A stretch of 64,000 nucleotides of DNA from Bacteroidota bacterium (GTDB taxonomy: Bacteria; Bacteroidota; Ignavibacteria; Palsa-1295). Positions 36,500 to 46,100 of the stretch are shown here, in pieces. Positions within the stretch are counted from its first letter, which is position 1; every line of letters starts with the position of its first letter. The DNA lies in contig JAUZNX010000006.1 of the NCBI GenBank assembly GCA_030706745.1, forward strand, positions 1 through 64,000, in the 5' to 3' direction. Below the pieces are notes generated by a model. The model did not search any database and was not told the DNA's origin. It saw nothing but the letters and a program-made list of their open reading frames with translations. Both the position numbers and the translations under genes were made by a program.

Positions 36500-37587
36500 T
36501 ACACCACCAGGATCGCAAAGAGTTTCAACATCTCGGCAACCTCGGGTAAGAACGGAACTGCAAGTGGGACGCCGAGATATGAACCGCTCGTCACGGGTTT
36601 GCCTTTTGAATCGTAGCGTGAGAAGAATCCGTGCTCCGCGATATCGCTTGCGGTTCGCTGACCTGCAAAGAAATCGATCATACGGATTGCCTCGGTTTGA
36701 TACGACCTATTGTGCATGACAGTGCTCATGTGGATGAGTCCATCGGCGATGTCTCCGACATCGGTCGGATTGAGTTCGCCTTTACGTTTCCCCCCCATAA
36801 TCTCATGCGCTTGCGCTACGGCGGTTCCTGCAAGCTTTTGTGCGCGAGTGAGAAGATCAGCATCCTTTGTATGCTCGGAGCATGTGATCGCCGCATCGGC
36901 AGCCACCATCATATCACGCGGGAAGAATCCCACTTGCGGCGTTTCGAGTGCGTTGAGCGACGTTACAGCCCACTGCTTATAGACATTATCGTTTGTCGCA
37001 TGGTACAACCGTGCCGCTGCCAGCGCGCCATAGGCCGTGCTGACGCCGTTCGGCCTTCGGTCGGCAGAATTCCATGCCCATCCTTTGGATCCACCATTGC
37101 CACCATCGATCCAGAATCCCATGTCGATCAGGGCATTGAACGCAAACTTTGCCGCCTCCAGATATTCAGTGTCCTTCGTCGCTTCGAAGCAATGCACGAG
37201 CGCGGCACACCACTGGAGATCGTCATCCCCGCCAACGTAGATCTGATCGCCTTGCTGCGCAAGGATGCGCGCACCACGTGTGCCATTCGTCTTCTCATAG
37301 AGCGCCGATGACGATTGATAATACTGTTTGAGCTGCTCCGGCTTCAGTAGTCCACCCTCGACCATATACGCATACGCATCGAGCACGATGGTGATGCCCC
37401 ACGCATCACTGCCCGGCGCGCCCGGCTGATCGGCACGGCGGACGTAATTTTGCGAGGCTGCATTCCACATGTGCTTTTGCATGTAGCTCATAGTCGCTTG
37501 GGCGCGGTCCGCCCACAGCTTCTTCTGTGCCTCAGCGTTCGGGGAGAGGACGGACAGGACAAATAAGACGGATAGAATTCTTCGCAT
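36499..37587 (-). CDS. secreted six-hairpin glycosidase-like protein (GH76-like)
   Basis: The 362-residue product has a signal peptide (MRRILSVLFVLSVLSPNAEA). The body is all-helical with the repeated A-x-x-Y/A-x-x pattern of (alpha/alpha)6 barrels. A GGDDDLQWCAALVHCFEATKDTEYL stretch recalls the paired catalytic aspartates of GH76 alpha-1,6-mannanases. IDGGNGGSKGWAWNSADRRPNGVSTAYGALAAARLYHAT follows. The exact family and substrate are uncertain. It is divergent from the NamZ-like gene (20 bp between starts), suggesting shared control of two secreted glycan-acting proteins. The ATG at 37587 opens the signal peptide. Confidence 0.7.
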   Translation of the reverse strand: MRRILSVLFVLSVLSPNAEAQKKLWADRAQATMSYMQKHMWNAASQNYVRRADQPGAPGSDAWGITIVLDAYAYMVEGGLLKPEQLKQYYQSSSALYEKTNGTRGARILAQQGDQIYVGGDDDLQWCAALVHCFEATKDTEYLEAAKFAFNALIDMGFWIDGGNGGSKGWAWNSADRRPNGVSTAYGALAAARLYHATNDNVYKQWAVTSLNALETPQVGFFPRDMMVAADAAITCSEHTKDADLLTRAQKLAGTAVAQAHEIMGGKRKGELNPTDVGDIADGLIHMSTVMHNRSYQTEAIRMIDFFAGQRTASDIAEHGFFSRYDSKGKPVTSGSYLGVPLAVPFLPEVAEMLKLFAILVV

Positions 37588-37607
37588 GATCGTGTTGTGG
37601 TAGTTCG

Positions 37608-38840
37608 ATGAGGCAAAAATACGTCGGTTTCCTTCTTGCGATTCTATTGGTCGCAACTTCCGCCAAGGCGCAAGTTGTCACCGGTCTCGATAATCTCGCA
37701 AGTCAGCACTTTGCTGCTCTTAAGGGCAAGCATATCGGGCTCATCAGCAATCAGACCGGACGAACGGCCAGCGGTGAACTTGGTGCCGATCTGCTTGCGA
37801 ACGAGCACTCGCTGAAGCTCGTTGCGCTCTTTGCGCCAGAGCACGGTCTCATGGGCACACGGAAGGCCGGAGTTCCAAGCGACTCAGCGGAGTGGTATCA
37901 CGGTGTTCGAGTATACTCGCTCTACGGCTCAACGCGCAAGCCAACGAAGAAAATGCTTCGGGGCATCAATGCACTCGTCTTCGATTTGCAGGACATTGGC
38001 GTGCGGCCCTATACGTATCTCTCGACGATGGTCCTCGCAATGGAGGCTGCTGCCGAGCAGGGCATTCCATTCTACGTGCTCGATCGTCCGAATCCGCTCT
38101 CTGGCGAACGCATCGAAGGAAATACGCTCGACCCAACCCTCAAGAGCTTCGTCGGCGCACTGCCGATTCCCTATTTGCACGGCTTGACACTTGGCGAGTT
38201 GGCGCGCATGGCGAAGGCGAAGGCATGGTTCAACAAGGCGCAAAAGCTCAAGCTCACCGTGATTCCGATGCGCGGCTGGAAGCGCTCGATGTACTGGAAC
38301 GAGACGGGACTCCCGTGGACGGCGCCAAGCCCGAACATCCCGCATTTCGAGAATGCCGTCGGCGCGGCCATGCTTGGCGCTACGGGCGAGCTTGGCGTTC
38401 TCTCCATTGGGATCGGCACCGACGCGCCGTTTCTGCGTATGGGTTCGACACTTCTTGGTACAAGTGAAATTCTTCGGATCGCCGACTCGATCTATCATGG
38501 CACCGCATCAATCAACGCGGAGGACTTCGTCGGTCAGAATGCCGGACAAACAAAATCGTATCATGGCGTTCGCATCTCGGTATCATCACTACACGCCATT
38601 CCCTCTCTCTATCCACTGCAATATCAGCTACTCGAAGCCATGCTTCACGATACGGCATTCCGAAAGAGCTTTGACGCACTTCCATTCTCCGTGGATGCTA
38701 TGTTCGATAAGGTGACCGGTATGCGAGGCCTTCGGGATATCCTCATACGTTGTGCGGACCTCGCACGGGTATTTGCCAATTGGCAGCGCGATTGCGATGC
38801 GTTCCGGCGCGACCGAATGCCCTATTTGCTCTATCACTAA
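37608..38840 (+). CDS. NamZ-like exo-beta-N-acetylmuramidase (DUF1343)
   Basis: The 410-residue product has a signal peptide (about 1-21). Family landmarks are GLISNQTGRTASG, LFAPEHGLMGT, the strongly conserved VFDLQDIGVRPYTYLSTM, DRPNPLSGERIEG and PSPNIPHFENAVGAAMLGATGE. NamZ of Bacillus subtilis removes terminal MurNAc from peptidoglycan fragments, so a role in wall recycling or scavenging in the periplasm is likely. The length fits. Confidence 0.92.
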   Translation: MRQKYVGFLLAILLVATSAKAQVVTGLDNLASQHFAALKGKHIGLISNQTGRTASGELGADLLANEHSLKLVALFAPEHGLMGTRKAGVPSDSAEWYHGVRVYSLYGSTRKPTKKMLRGINALVFDLQDIGVRPYTYLSTMVLAMEAAAEQGIPFYVLDRPNPLSGERIEGNTLDPTLKSFVGALPIPYLHGLTLGELARMAKAKAWFNKAQKLKLTVIPMRGWKRSMYWNETGLPWTAPSPNIPHFENAVGAAMLGATGELGVLSIGIGTDAPFLRMGSTLLGTSEILRIADSIYHGTASINAEDFVGQNAGQTKSYHGVRISVSSLHAIPSLYPLQYQLLEAMLHDTAFRKSFDALPFSVDAMFDKVTGMRGLRDILIRCADLARVFANWQRDCDAFRRDRMPYLLYH

Positions 38841-38845
38841 CCAGA

Positions 38846-39709
38846 CTACCGCGTCACGCGGAGGATACAATTCACCGGCTTGTTGAGCGCGGTGTTGGCG
38901 AGACCATCCACTGCTTTCCACGCACTAAATGGCAAGAGCCTAAGGGCGGGATACGTCCGGCCAAAGAGCAAGAGCTTATTGTTGAACGTGTAAAAATCAA
39001 CACGGATGGAGCTGTCTATGAAAAGGCTCGTCAGGCTCTCCTTCGTCCACGAATGCAAGTGTGCATTGTGAGGCGTCGGCTGGTGGCAGTGGATGCAGAT
39101 TTCATACACCAACCGCTCGTTGAATGGCGTGCTCACGATCACGACGCCACCGGGGCGAACGACGCGCATTAGCTCTTCGGCAAACACCTTGGGATCGTGC
39201 AAATGCTCGATAATCTCGGCGGCAACGATGGCATCGAACGAGCCATCGCGGAACGGCAAGCGATAACTATCCGCAACTATAGCGACATGATCGGGGGATG
39301 GATACCGCTCGATGGCCTTTTTCGGATTGACGATCGAGACATCGAGCGAGCAAACGAACTTACCCGAATGCTGAAATGCCTTCGCGACCCAAGCTGAGCC
39401 GCAGCCAACATCGAGAATACTCTTGGACTCGCTTGGAATGAGCGAGAGAACGTACTCACGCAATCTCCGCTCGCTATGCGCGGTGGCGCCGGTGCGTTCT
39501 TCGAAGTAATCGAACTGCTCCGAATCGAGGGTGTAATGCGTTAGGTAATCGAAATTCCCCGTTGGTTCTTTCCGCTCGATCAGAATCGGGATCGAGTGCT
39601 CCACCTTGAACTCGCAGCCGTGATCGCGGCAACGAAGTGTGTCCCCCGACTCGTCGAGAACTCCACCACAGTTCGGACACGCAAGGACTTGCGCTAATCG
39701 AGCATCCAT
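38846..39709 (-). CDS. SAM-dependent methyltransferase with a zinc-ribbon N-terminus
   Basis: In the 287-residue product a Trm112-like ribbon (CPNCGG...CRDHGC, about 11-33) precedes a class I methyltransferase domain. SILDVGCGSAWVAKAF binds AdoMet, and the post-motif regions are FDAIVAAEIIEHLHDP and RVVRPGGVVIVSTPFNE. Such proteins often act on quinones or sugars, but no substrate can be inferred. It begins just after the rplT terminator and is convergent with the NamZ-like gene (5 bp between the stops). Confidence 0.87.
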   Translation of the reverse strand: MDARLAQVLACPNCGGVLDESGDTLRCRDHGCEFKVEHSIPILIERKEPTGNFDYLTHYTLDSEQFDYFEERTGATAHSERRLREYVLSLIPSESKSILDVGCGSAWVAKAFQHSGKFVCSLDVSIVNPKKAIERYPSPDHVAIVADSYRLPFRDGSFDAIVAAEIIEHLHDPKVFAEELMRVVRPGGVVIVSTPFNERLVYEICIHCHQPTPHNAHLHSWTKESLTSLFIDSSIRVDFYTFNNKLLLFGRTYPALRLLPFSAWKAVDGLANTALNKPVNCILRVTR

Positions 39710-39715
39710 AAAGCA

Positions 39716-39739
39716 AAAGGGCGGGTATGATACCCGCCC
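39716..39739 (-). terminator. terminator after rplT
   Basis: On the minus strand GGGCGGGTA-TCA-TACCCGCCC is followed by TTTT. The 9-bp GC-rich stem is nine bases past the rplT stop. Confidence 0.9.
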
Positions 39740-39747
39740 TCTCTAAA

Positions 39748-40092
39748 CTACTTGACTTGCTTTACAAGTTGCGCGAACACATCGGAGTGATGATACGCGA
39801 TGTCGGCCAGCATCTTCCGGTTGAGTGTGATGCCCTTCTTGGCGAGCGCGCCCATCAGACGGGAGTATGTCGTGCCATTCTCACGGGCGGCGGCATTGAT
39901 GCGGACGATCCATAGCGAACGGAAGTCGCGCTTCCGGACTCGGCGATCACGATATGCGAACTGACGCGCCTTATCAATGCGACTCTTGGCAACGGTATGG
40001 ACGTTGCCGGCCATTCCAAAGAAGCCCTTCGAGGCTTCAAGGAGTTTTTTCCGGCGGTGCTTGGCTGCTGGTAGATTTTTAGCTCTTGGCAT
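39748..40092 (-). CDS. rplT: 50S ribosomal protein L20
   Basis: The 114-residue protein is typical L20: MPRAKNL, then the helical RNA-binding N-terminus (KHRRKKLLEASKGFFGMAGNV...YRDRRVRKRDFRSLWIVRINAA) and a globular end (YSRLMGALAKKGITLNRKMLADIA). It helps early 50S assembly. It follows rpmI, as usual. The normal upstream partner infC is not adjacent; it lies about 10 kb away at 50846. Confidence 0.99.
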   Translation of the reverse strand: MPRAKNLPAAKHRRKKLLEASKGFFGMAGNVHTVAKSRIDKARQFAYRDRRVRKRDFRSLWIVRINAAARENGTTYSRLMGALAKKGITLNRKMLADIAYHHSDVFAQLVKQVK

Positions 40093-40228
40093 GGTAAATT
40101 CTCAGATTTTTAATGTGAATGAGCCATTCGAAGCATCTGAACCCTGGTTATCGCGTCCCGAAGGTCACGCAGGGCCGCCCGCAAAACAGCGGACGCTCTG
40201 AACGGCAAAACTTTTAGACGATCGGTGC

Positions 40229-40423
40229 TTAAACCCCGAGGAGCCGGCGGACCATCTTCAGGTCGCTGGGAGCCACCAGAGTGGCATGACGCAGATTGCG
40301 CTTGCGCTTCTGCGACTTGGAGGTCATAATATGCGCCTGGAACGCCTTCTCGCGCTTAATCCCACCGCTACCGGTCAGCTTAAACCGCTTCTTCGCACCC
40401 GACTTCGTTTTCATTTTCGGCAT
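40229..40423 (-). CDS. rpmI: 50S ribosomal protein L35
   Basis: The 64-residue protein is [17 protein letters not shown]... with KNLRHATLV-type [16 protein letters not shown] and KMVRRLLGV at the end. It is the small basic 50S protein and first gene of an rpmI-rplT pair. A gap of about 135 bp separates it from the T9SS gene upstream, where its own promoter must lie. Confidence 0.99.
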   Translation of the reverse strand: MPKMKTKSGAKKRFKLTGSGGIKREKAFQAHIMTSKSQKRKRNLRHATLVAPSDLKMVRRLLGV

Positions 40424-40533
40424 AATACCCTCCGATTCGCTACTTTTGCTCTGAAATATCTTCTAAAATTGAGTCCGCGCTAACAGGCCGCACGGCTGCT
40501 TGGTTCGGATGAACTGCATCCGCGCGGCCGGCG

Positions 40534-40568
40534 CTGATTCCTAGCGCTGGCTGATTCCTAGCGCTGAA
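40534..40568. repeat. tandem duplication of 17 bp at a gene end
   Basis: CTGATTCCTAGCGCTGG is followed by the same unit with a final A. The inner copy carries the last codons and the stop (Gln-Arg-TAG) of the minus-strand gene, so the gene end has been copied once. Confidence 0.7.
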
Positions 40569-41970
40569 TGATGACAGGCACCTTCCAAAGCGACGCGCCC
40601 GAATGCCCAACAGCCTCGTACCGTCCTGGAACGAGCGACGAGACATCAAGTGGCTGCTCATTAACGATCTTTGTTCGCAGCACCGAGCGTCCGAGCATGT
40701 CGAGTAACTCCACGGTCGCGCCTTCGGCGGCACCATCGATTCGAAGTGCATTCGCCGTCGGATTCGGATAGACTATCACGGCTGAATTATCCACGCCGGT
40801 GGGATCGACTCCGCCATTGGCCACGCCGGTGCCGGTCAGCGCAATCTGGAGTGTCGAACCATCATCCATTGTGAGTATCGCTGTCGCAGATTGCGGACCA
40901 AGGTTCGTTGGTGCGAATTTGACGCTCACAAAGGTATTCTTGCCAGCTTTGACTACAAACGGCGTGATGGGAGTCGGTACACTGAAATCCGGACCATCCT
41001 GCGTGACAGCAATGTCGGTCACCGCTACATCGTTACTGCCAGTATTCGAAAGCTTGATGCCGAAGCTCGGTGATGCGCCTAATGCAACATTGCCGAAGTC
41101 GTACGAAGTCCGCGAGAGCGAAAGTGTGGGCACCGGCGCGTTGGACTGCGCCCATGCCGTGATTGCAAAGTTGAGATAGAGCGGCAGAGCGTTACCGGTG
41201 GGCGTAAAGTAACCGTCCATGATCCCGGTCGTCCGAGTGCCTCCCTGAAGGTTGATTCCGATGAAGGTCGAATGGGCATTACTGAGCGAAGGAGTGTGTA
41301 CGGCCTCGCTATCAGCGCGAATAATAAATTGCGAGGTGGCAGTCAGGTTTGTGCCGCTGGCGACAACGCGCGGGAAGAGCACCACGTGGAAATTCTTGGT
41401 CACAAGCACATGTGGGAATCGGAATTTCAAGTTTACGGCCCCCGAGGCCTGCGGAGCCGGGATGGTCAGCGCCGCGAAGGGTTTTGCCGTCGAGCTGAAG
41501 ATGTTCACGAAATGAAATGGGCCACCAGCCGTCGTGATAACTGTATCCGGATAGATCGCGATCGTAAGACTGTCCCCCACTATTCTATCCAAAAGAAAAT
41601 TCAAAGAATCGAGGTATCCTGAATCATTGGGTAGCGTAAAGCGCTCCGCCGCTGCAACAGCATAGAGGTTTCCGGCCTGAAATGGAAATAGCCAATCATG
41701 CGCGGGCGCCGTCCCATCGAAATACGATATAGAATCTGTTGCCCCGAGTGGAGCGAATCCCGCCTGCCTAGCGGGTGCAACCGTTGCCTGTGAGGCCGGA
41801 TAAGACTCCTGCAACCAAGGCACACCAGACTGAACCATGGTGGATGAACCGGTCGGCTCCGGGCCAGCCGTTGCGTTCGTGACGGTCAACGTCCTTTGCG
41901 CCGATGCGGTCCCGACTGATAAAAAGCAAATCACGAGGAAGGATAGGAAAGTACGAAGAAGGACTTTCAT
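40558..41970 (-). CDS. T9SS-sorted secreted protein with an ASH-like domain
   Basis: The 470-residue product has a signal peptide (MKVLLRTFLSFLVICFLSVGTASA). The N-terminal part is shared with the next gene upstream (SYFDGTAPAHDWLFPF...FHVVLFP). One choice-of-anchor-D/ASH-like domain (SYDFGNVALGASPSFGIKLSNTGSNDVAV) precedes a type IX sorting domain, VYPNPTANALRI...LDMLGRSVL...GRYEAVGHSGASLWKVPVIIQR. The sorting domain is expected to send it across the outer membrane by the Por machinery, which is not in this window. The ligand is unknown. The start is the ATG opening the signal peptide. Confidence 0.85.
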   Translation of the reverse strand: MKVLLRTFLSFLVICFLSVGTASAQRTLTVTNATAGPEPTGSSTMVQSGVPWLQESYPASQATVAPARQAGFAPLGATDSISYFDGTAPAHDWLFPFQAGNLYAVAAAERFTLPNDSGYLDSLNFLLDRIVGDSLTIAIYPDTVITTAGGPFHFVNIFSSTAKPFAALTIPAPQASGAVNLKFRFPHVLVTKNFHVVLFPRVVASGTNLTATSQFIIRADSEAVHTPSLSNAHSTFIGINLQGGTRTTGIMDGYFTPTGNALPLYLNFAITAWAQSNAPVPTLSLSRTSYDFGNVALGASPSFGIKLSNTGSNDVAVTDIAVTQDGPDFSVPTPITPFVVKAGKNTFVSVKFAPTNLGPQSATAILTMDDGSTLQIALTGTGVANGGVDPTGVDNSAVIVYPNPTANALRIDGAAEGATVELLDMLGRSVLRTKIVNEQPLDVSSLVPGRYEAVGHSGASLWKVPVIIQR

Positions 41971-42038
41971 AGTTGTCTTGAGTTTAGCAAATGAAGCAGC
42001 GCTGGATAACACTGTTCGACCAATACTTATTCCGAAGA

Positions 42039-42073
42039 TTCCGGATGCGGACGGCTGAAGTCCGCATCCGGAA
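42039..42073 (-). terminator. hairpin after a T9SS gene
   Basis: Perfect 14-bp stem TTCCGGATGCGGAC / GTCCGCATCCGGAA around a 7-nt loop, eight bases past the stop. There is no T run, so it is a terminator or an mRNA-stabilising hairpin. Confidence 0.6.
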
Positions 42074-42080
42074 TGGCCCC

Positions 42081-43103
42081 CTACCGTTGAATAATAACCG
42101 GGTACCTGACTTCGCTAGACAATGTATGCACGACTGCCATATATCGCCCTGGCATCAGATGACTAACGTCTATCGCTGTGACCTCTGGTGAGGTGAGCAC
42201 GATGCGCCCGAGTACGTCCAGAAGATCGATGCCAGTGACGCGGAGGCTGCGCGGAAGCGAAACACTCAGAAGATTCGATGATGGGTTCGGAAAAATTGAA
42301 ATGCCCTTCGCGGGAGTAATCGTGTTATCCACGGCGGCACCGGCTGCAGCGACAAATGCCTCCACATACAAGTTGCTATATATTGGAAGTATATCGCCGG
42401 GAGGAGTAACATTGCTGTCGATTACACCTGTATATCCCAAACCGTTTGCGGCAATGATATACGTAGATTGGGTATTCTCCAGTGTTCTTGCACGGGTCGC
42501 CTCGCTATCCCCAAGGATCGAATATGAGGAGCTAAATCCCGCGCCGTTACTCAGAGGGTTCGGAACCACAGTCACGTGAAAATTCTGCGGTACCGCTACA
42601 TGGGGAATGGGCACTGAGATCCACCCTGACCCTGAAGTCTTTGAAGGATAAATCACCGCAACATAATAGGGATTGAGGGTATTATCAAATACCGTTTCAT
42701 CGAGATGCTCAGGTCCGAACGGCCCATCGATCACAGTGTCAGGATCCAAGAGGACGGCGATACTATCACCTGCAAGTGCACTGAAATCAATACGAATTGA
42801 GTCGACAAAGCCCGCATTGGAGTTCAAAGTGATTCGCTGGCTAACGGCGATCATGATGGAAGAACCCCAGAGCGACGGGATGTCCCAGGAGTGAGACGGC
42901 GTCTTTGAATCGAAGTAACTGTATGGCTCATCCGCTGCGAGCGCACGATCGCCGTGTTGAAACCTCCCGCCGCTGTTTTGCTGTCGCCAGCCGTGGAGCG
43001 CGGACCCTTGCCCGATCGCCGCGGCCGATTGATCGATCGTTTGCGCCACGGCGACATCCGATAAAATCCAACATACCGAAGCTAATAGGAGAATGTGTTT
43101 CAT
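42081..43103 (-). CDS. T9SS-sorted secreted protein, paralogue of the downstream gene
   Basis: The 340-residue product has a signal peptide (MKHILLLASVCWILSDVAVA). The body aligns with the first two thirds of the gene at 40558 (SYFDSKTPSHSWDIP; FHVTVVPNPL; SEATRARTLENTQSTYI) but lacks its ASH-like domain. It ends in a type IX sorting domain (FPNPSSNLLSV...LDVLGRIVL...GRYMAVVHTLSSEVRYPVIIQR). Both genes end in PVIIQR. The pair looks like a tandem duplication with later loss or gain of a domain. Confidence 0.85.
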   Translation of the reverse strand: MKHILLLASVCWILSDVAVAQTIDQSAAAIGQGSALHGWRQQNSGGRFQHGDRALAADEPYSYFDSKTPSHSWDIPSLWGSSIMIAVSQRITLNSNAGFVDSIRIDFSALAGDSIAVLLDPDTVIDGPFGPEHLDETVFDNTLNPYYVAVIYPSKTSGSGWISVPIPHVAVPQNFHVTVVPNPLSNGAGFSSSYSILGDSEATRARTLENTQSTYIIAANGLGYTGVIDSNVTPPGDILPIYSNLYVEAFVAAAGAAVDNTITPAKGISIFPNPSSNLLSVSLPRSLRVTGIDLLDVLGRIVLTSPEVTAIDVSHLMPGRYMAVVHTLSSEVRYPVIIQR

Positions 43104-43165
43104 GTTGCGTAAGATAGAAGGAGGCGTGATTTAACCTACCCTCAAAGGGCTTAGTTCAGCGCAAC

Positions 43166-46100
43166 TCACTCCACTACGAGCAGCCGCCGCGTTGCCGCAA
43201 AACCGTTCGATGTGATGCGCAGGAAATACGCGCCCGATGGCACGCCAGCGAGATTCCACTCGATAGCATTCTCCTGCGCCCCGAGCACGAGCGACTTCCG
43301 AGCGCGCATTTGGCCTAGCACATCAATGATTTCCGCGCTCGCAGTCAGCGACATGATGGCATTGCGCTCAATCGTGAAGTGAAGTGATCTATCCACAACC
43401 TCCACTTGCGAGACATCGATCGGAAGATCGCGTAGCATGTTTCGGATCGTTTGCTGGCCACATAGAAATACCACAGTGAGATTCGAAGACGGTGTGGAGT
43501 CCACCAGTGCAATGCACGAAGCCGGAAGATCGCCGGAAGCCAACAAGGTGTCATGCACGAGACTTATGGCGGTACTATCATGCTGTGCGACATTAGTATG
43601 AAACTGTATCGTCGCAAGCGTCGGACGGTCCACGACCGGACTCATCGCAAATGTTTGCAATGCATCGCCATTGGCAAGCCGGACTGAATTCGTCTGATGG
43701 ACATCACTCTCGATAGTACTGAGATAAGTCAGCATGTCATCATCGTGCCGAAGGGTAAAATCAAGTTCGGCGAGTCCCGGTGGGATTGCGGCTTGGCGTG
43801 TCAGTTGGATGGTATAGGCCGTGCCGGCAATTGCGCTGGTCGCTGGCGCGGTACCACTCACCTGCGTGAGAGCAAGCGAAAAGTGCGAGGGATAGGAAAT
43901 GCTCGCTTGCAGTGGCAAAGTGAGTTGACCCAAATCGGAGTTGCTATTGAAGAATACTACTCCGCCGATAGTCGCGGGCGCTCCGGTGGTATCGGGTGCA
44001 AGGTGCAGCGTTACCTTCTTCGAATCACCTGGCAGGATTACCAAAGGATATGTCGCATCGGTCCTATAGGTCCCGTTGGTCCCCGCAATACTATCGCCAA
44101 ACACTCGCAGCGTATCGCAGCCGGTGTTCTTTAGCCATACCGCCGTGTCGCGCTCCTCGCATACACGCAGACTGCCAAAGTCCACCGCCTTAGTGCTGAG
44201 CGCGGCAATGCGCGATCCGTGCGTGACGTGTGCCACAAGCGATAGCGTTCGATCCGTTGGATCTTCGCCAAACACGCCTACACCGTGCACGTGGAATGCT
44301 GCATTGAAGAGGCCGGTATCGTTACAGCGAAATCGAACGCTCACGCGCCGGGATGAATCCGGGGCTAGCGAGACATGAGATGTGTCCGAAAGCACATAGC
44401 GGCCAAGCGAATCGACGCCAATGTCCGAAAGCAAGAGTGTATCGCAGCCTTGGTTCGCAAGCGTGAACGAGAGCGTCGTATCCGCGTGGCAGACGGTCAT
44501 CGTGCCGAAATCGAGCAGTGAGTCCTTGAGAGAAAGAAGCGCCGCACCGCGAACGCTCGTGCCAGCAAGCGAGAGAATTGGATCATAGGGAAGTCCCATC
44601 GAGACAACATCGATCTCCGCGGTTCCGGTAGCGGCACCCAAGTTCACTGGTGCAAAGCGAAAGCGAAGCGCAACCGAATCGCCGGGAGGAACGATGATTG
44701 GGAGCGAATCGCGAAGCCAGGAAAATCCGGTGCCGCTCATATAGAGACTTGTGATCGTATCCGGCGCACAGCCGTGGTTCGTGAAGACCACCGACGTATC
44801 ATGCGAGCCGATACAAGTACTGACCGGTCCAAAATCGAATGAAGATGCCATTGATTGAAGCTCCGGCGAGGCGGGGGTTGCTGCAATATGAATGGAGAGA
44901 ATCGTATCGAACGCGACGCTCGTCCCAAGATAGTAGCCGCGAAGTACTACCTGCACATTCCCGTTCGCGTTCGTATCGTGTGGATCGAATGCAAAGGGAA
45001 GCAGTTGGTTGTTGGATCGAACCGTATCCGGAAGCGCATGCTCAAAACGTAAGCGGTTGGCGAGAGACGGCGTGACCGTCACATTCGTAATCACGAGTGA
45101 CTGGCACGAATCAATGCTGACACGTCCCGTATCGAGCACCAGATCGCAACTTCCTTGCATTGCTTTTGGAGCCACGGCGTAAGCAGTCGGAGGGCTGGTC
45201 ACGATAACCGTCCGCGTCTCCGTCCAGTCCGAGCAATGCCAGGTATAATGGAAGAGAAGCTTGAGCGTGCTCGATGATGGCGTGACGCGCGGCGAATAGT
45301 CGATCCATGTTGTGTCTCGCTGGCCGGTATTAAAAACGAATGATGTTTGCCCACGCAATCGAAATTCTTTGAGCGTGTCGCTTTGGATCGAAACCGTTGT
45401 GCTAATGCTATCGACCGTTGCGGCGAATGGGATTGGAATACTGACCGGGCATGACGAAGAAATCCTCAACGAATCCGATGTCAACAAGTAGGAATCGAGC
45501 GGACCATGAAGCATCCCATCGATGCCACTTGTGAGCAGATAAAGTTGATTCGCAATCGGCCAAACCAAATAATTCCCCATCGGACCGAAGACGGGAATGT
45601 GAAGGTGAAGGTAATTACCACTCTCAGCATTGAATGATGTCAATTTCCATGTCGTTCCAGCATCCACTGAATATCTCGTTGTCTGATTCCCATTCTCAAG
45701 ATAGACAACCTCCGCGTTTCCTTCAATTCTGTTAGGATAAATTGTGAAGCTATCTCTATTCTCCTGCCAGCTTAGGCCATAGTCGGTGGAGCGATAGACA
45801 CCGTAAGTATCCAAAAACATAAAGACCTTTGTACAAGTATCACCATAACAGTCAAAACGTGGTGAGTGAATACCTGTGCTCGTCCATGTGATGCCACCAT
45901 CGCTCGAAATCCTCGCCGGAAAGTAAGAGTCTGTCCAGAGGCAGTGAAGACGATCGACGCGCGCAAATGTCGCGCCCCAAGCCCCTTCCGGATTAATGTC
46001 ATAGTGGAGCGTTCGAACTGTGCCAGTTGGATCGCTATAGACATCCTGGGCATCGCCAAGTCCGAGTCCCGAGTAATTCCAGGTCGCGCCAGAATCGGTC

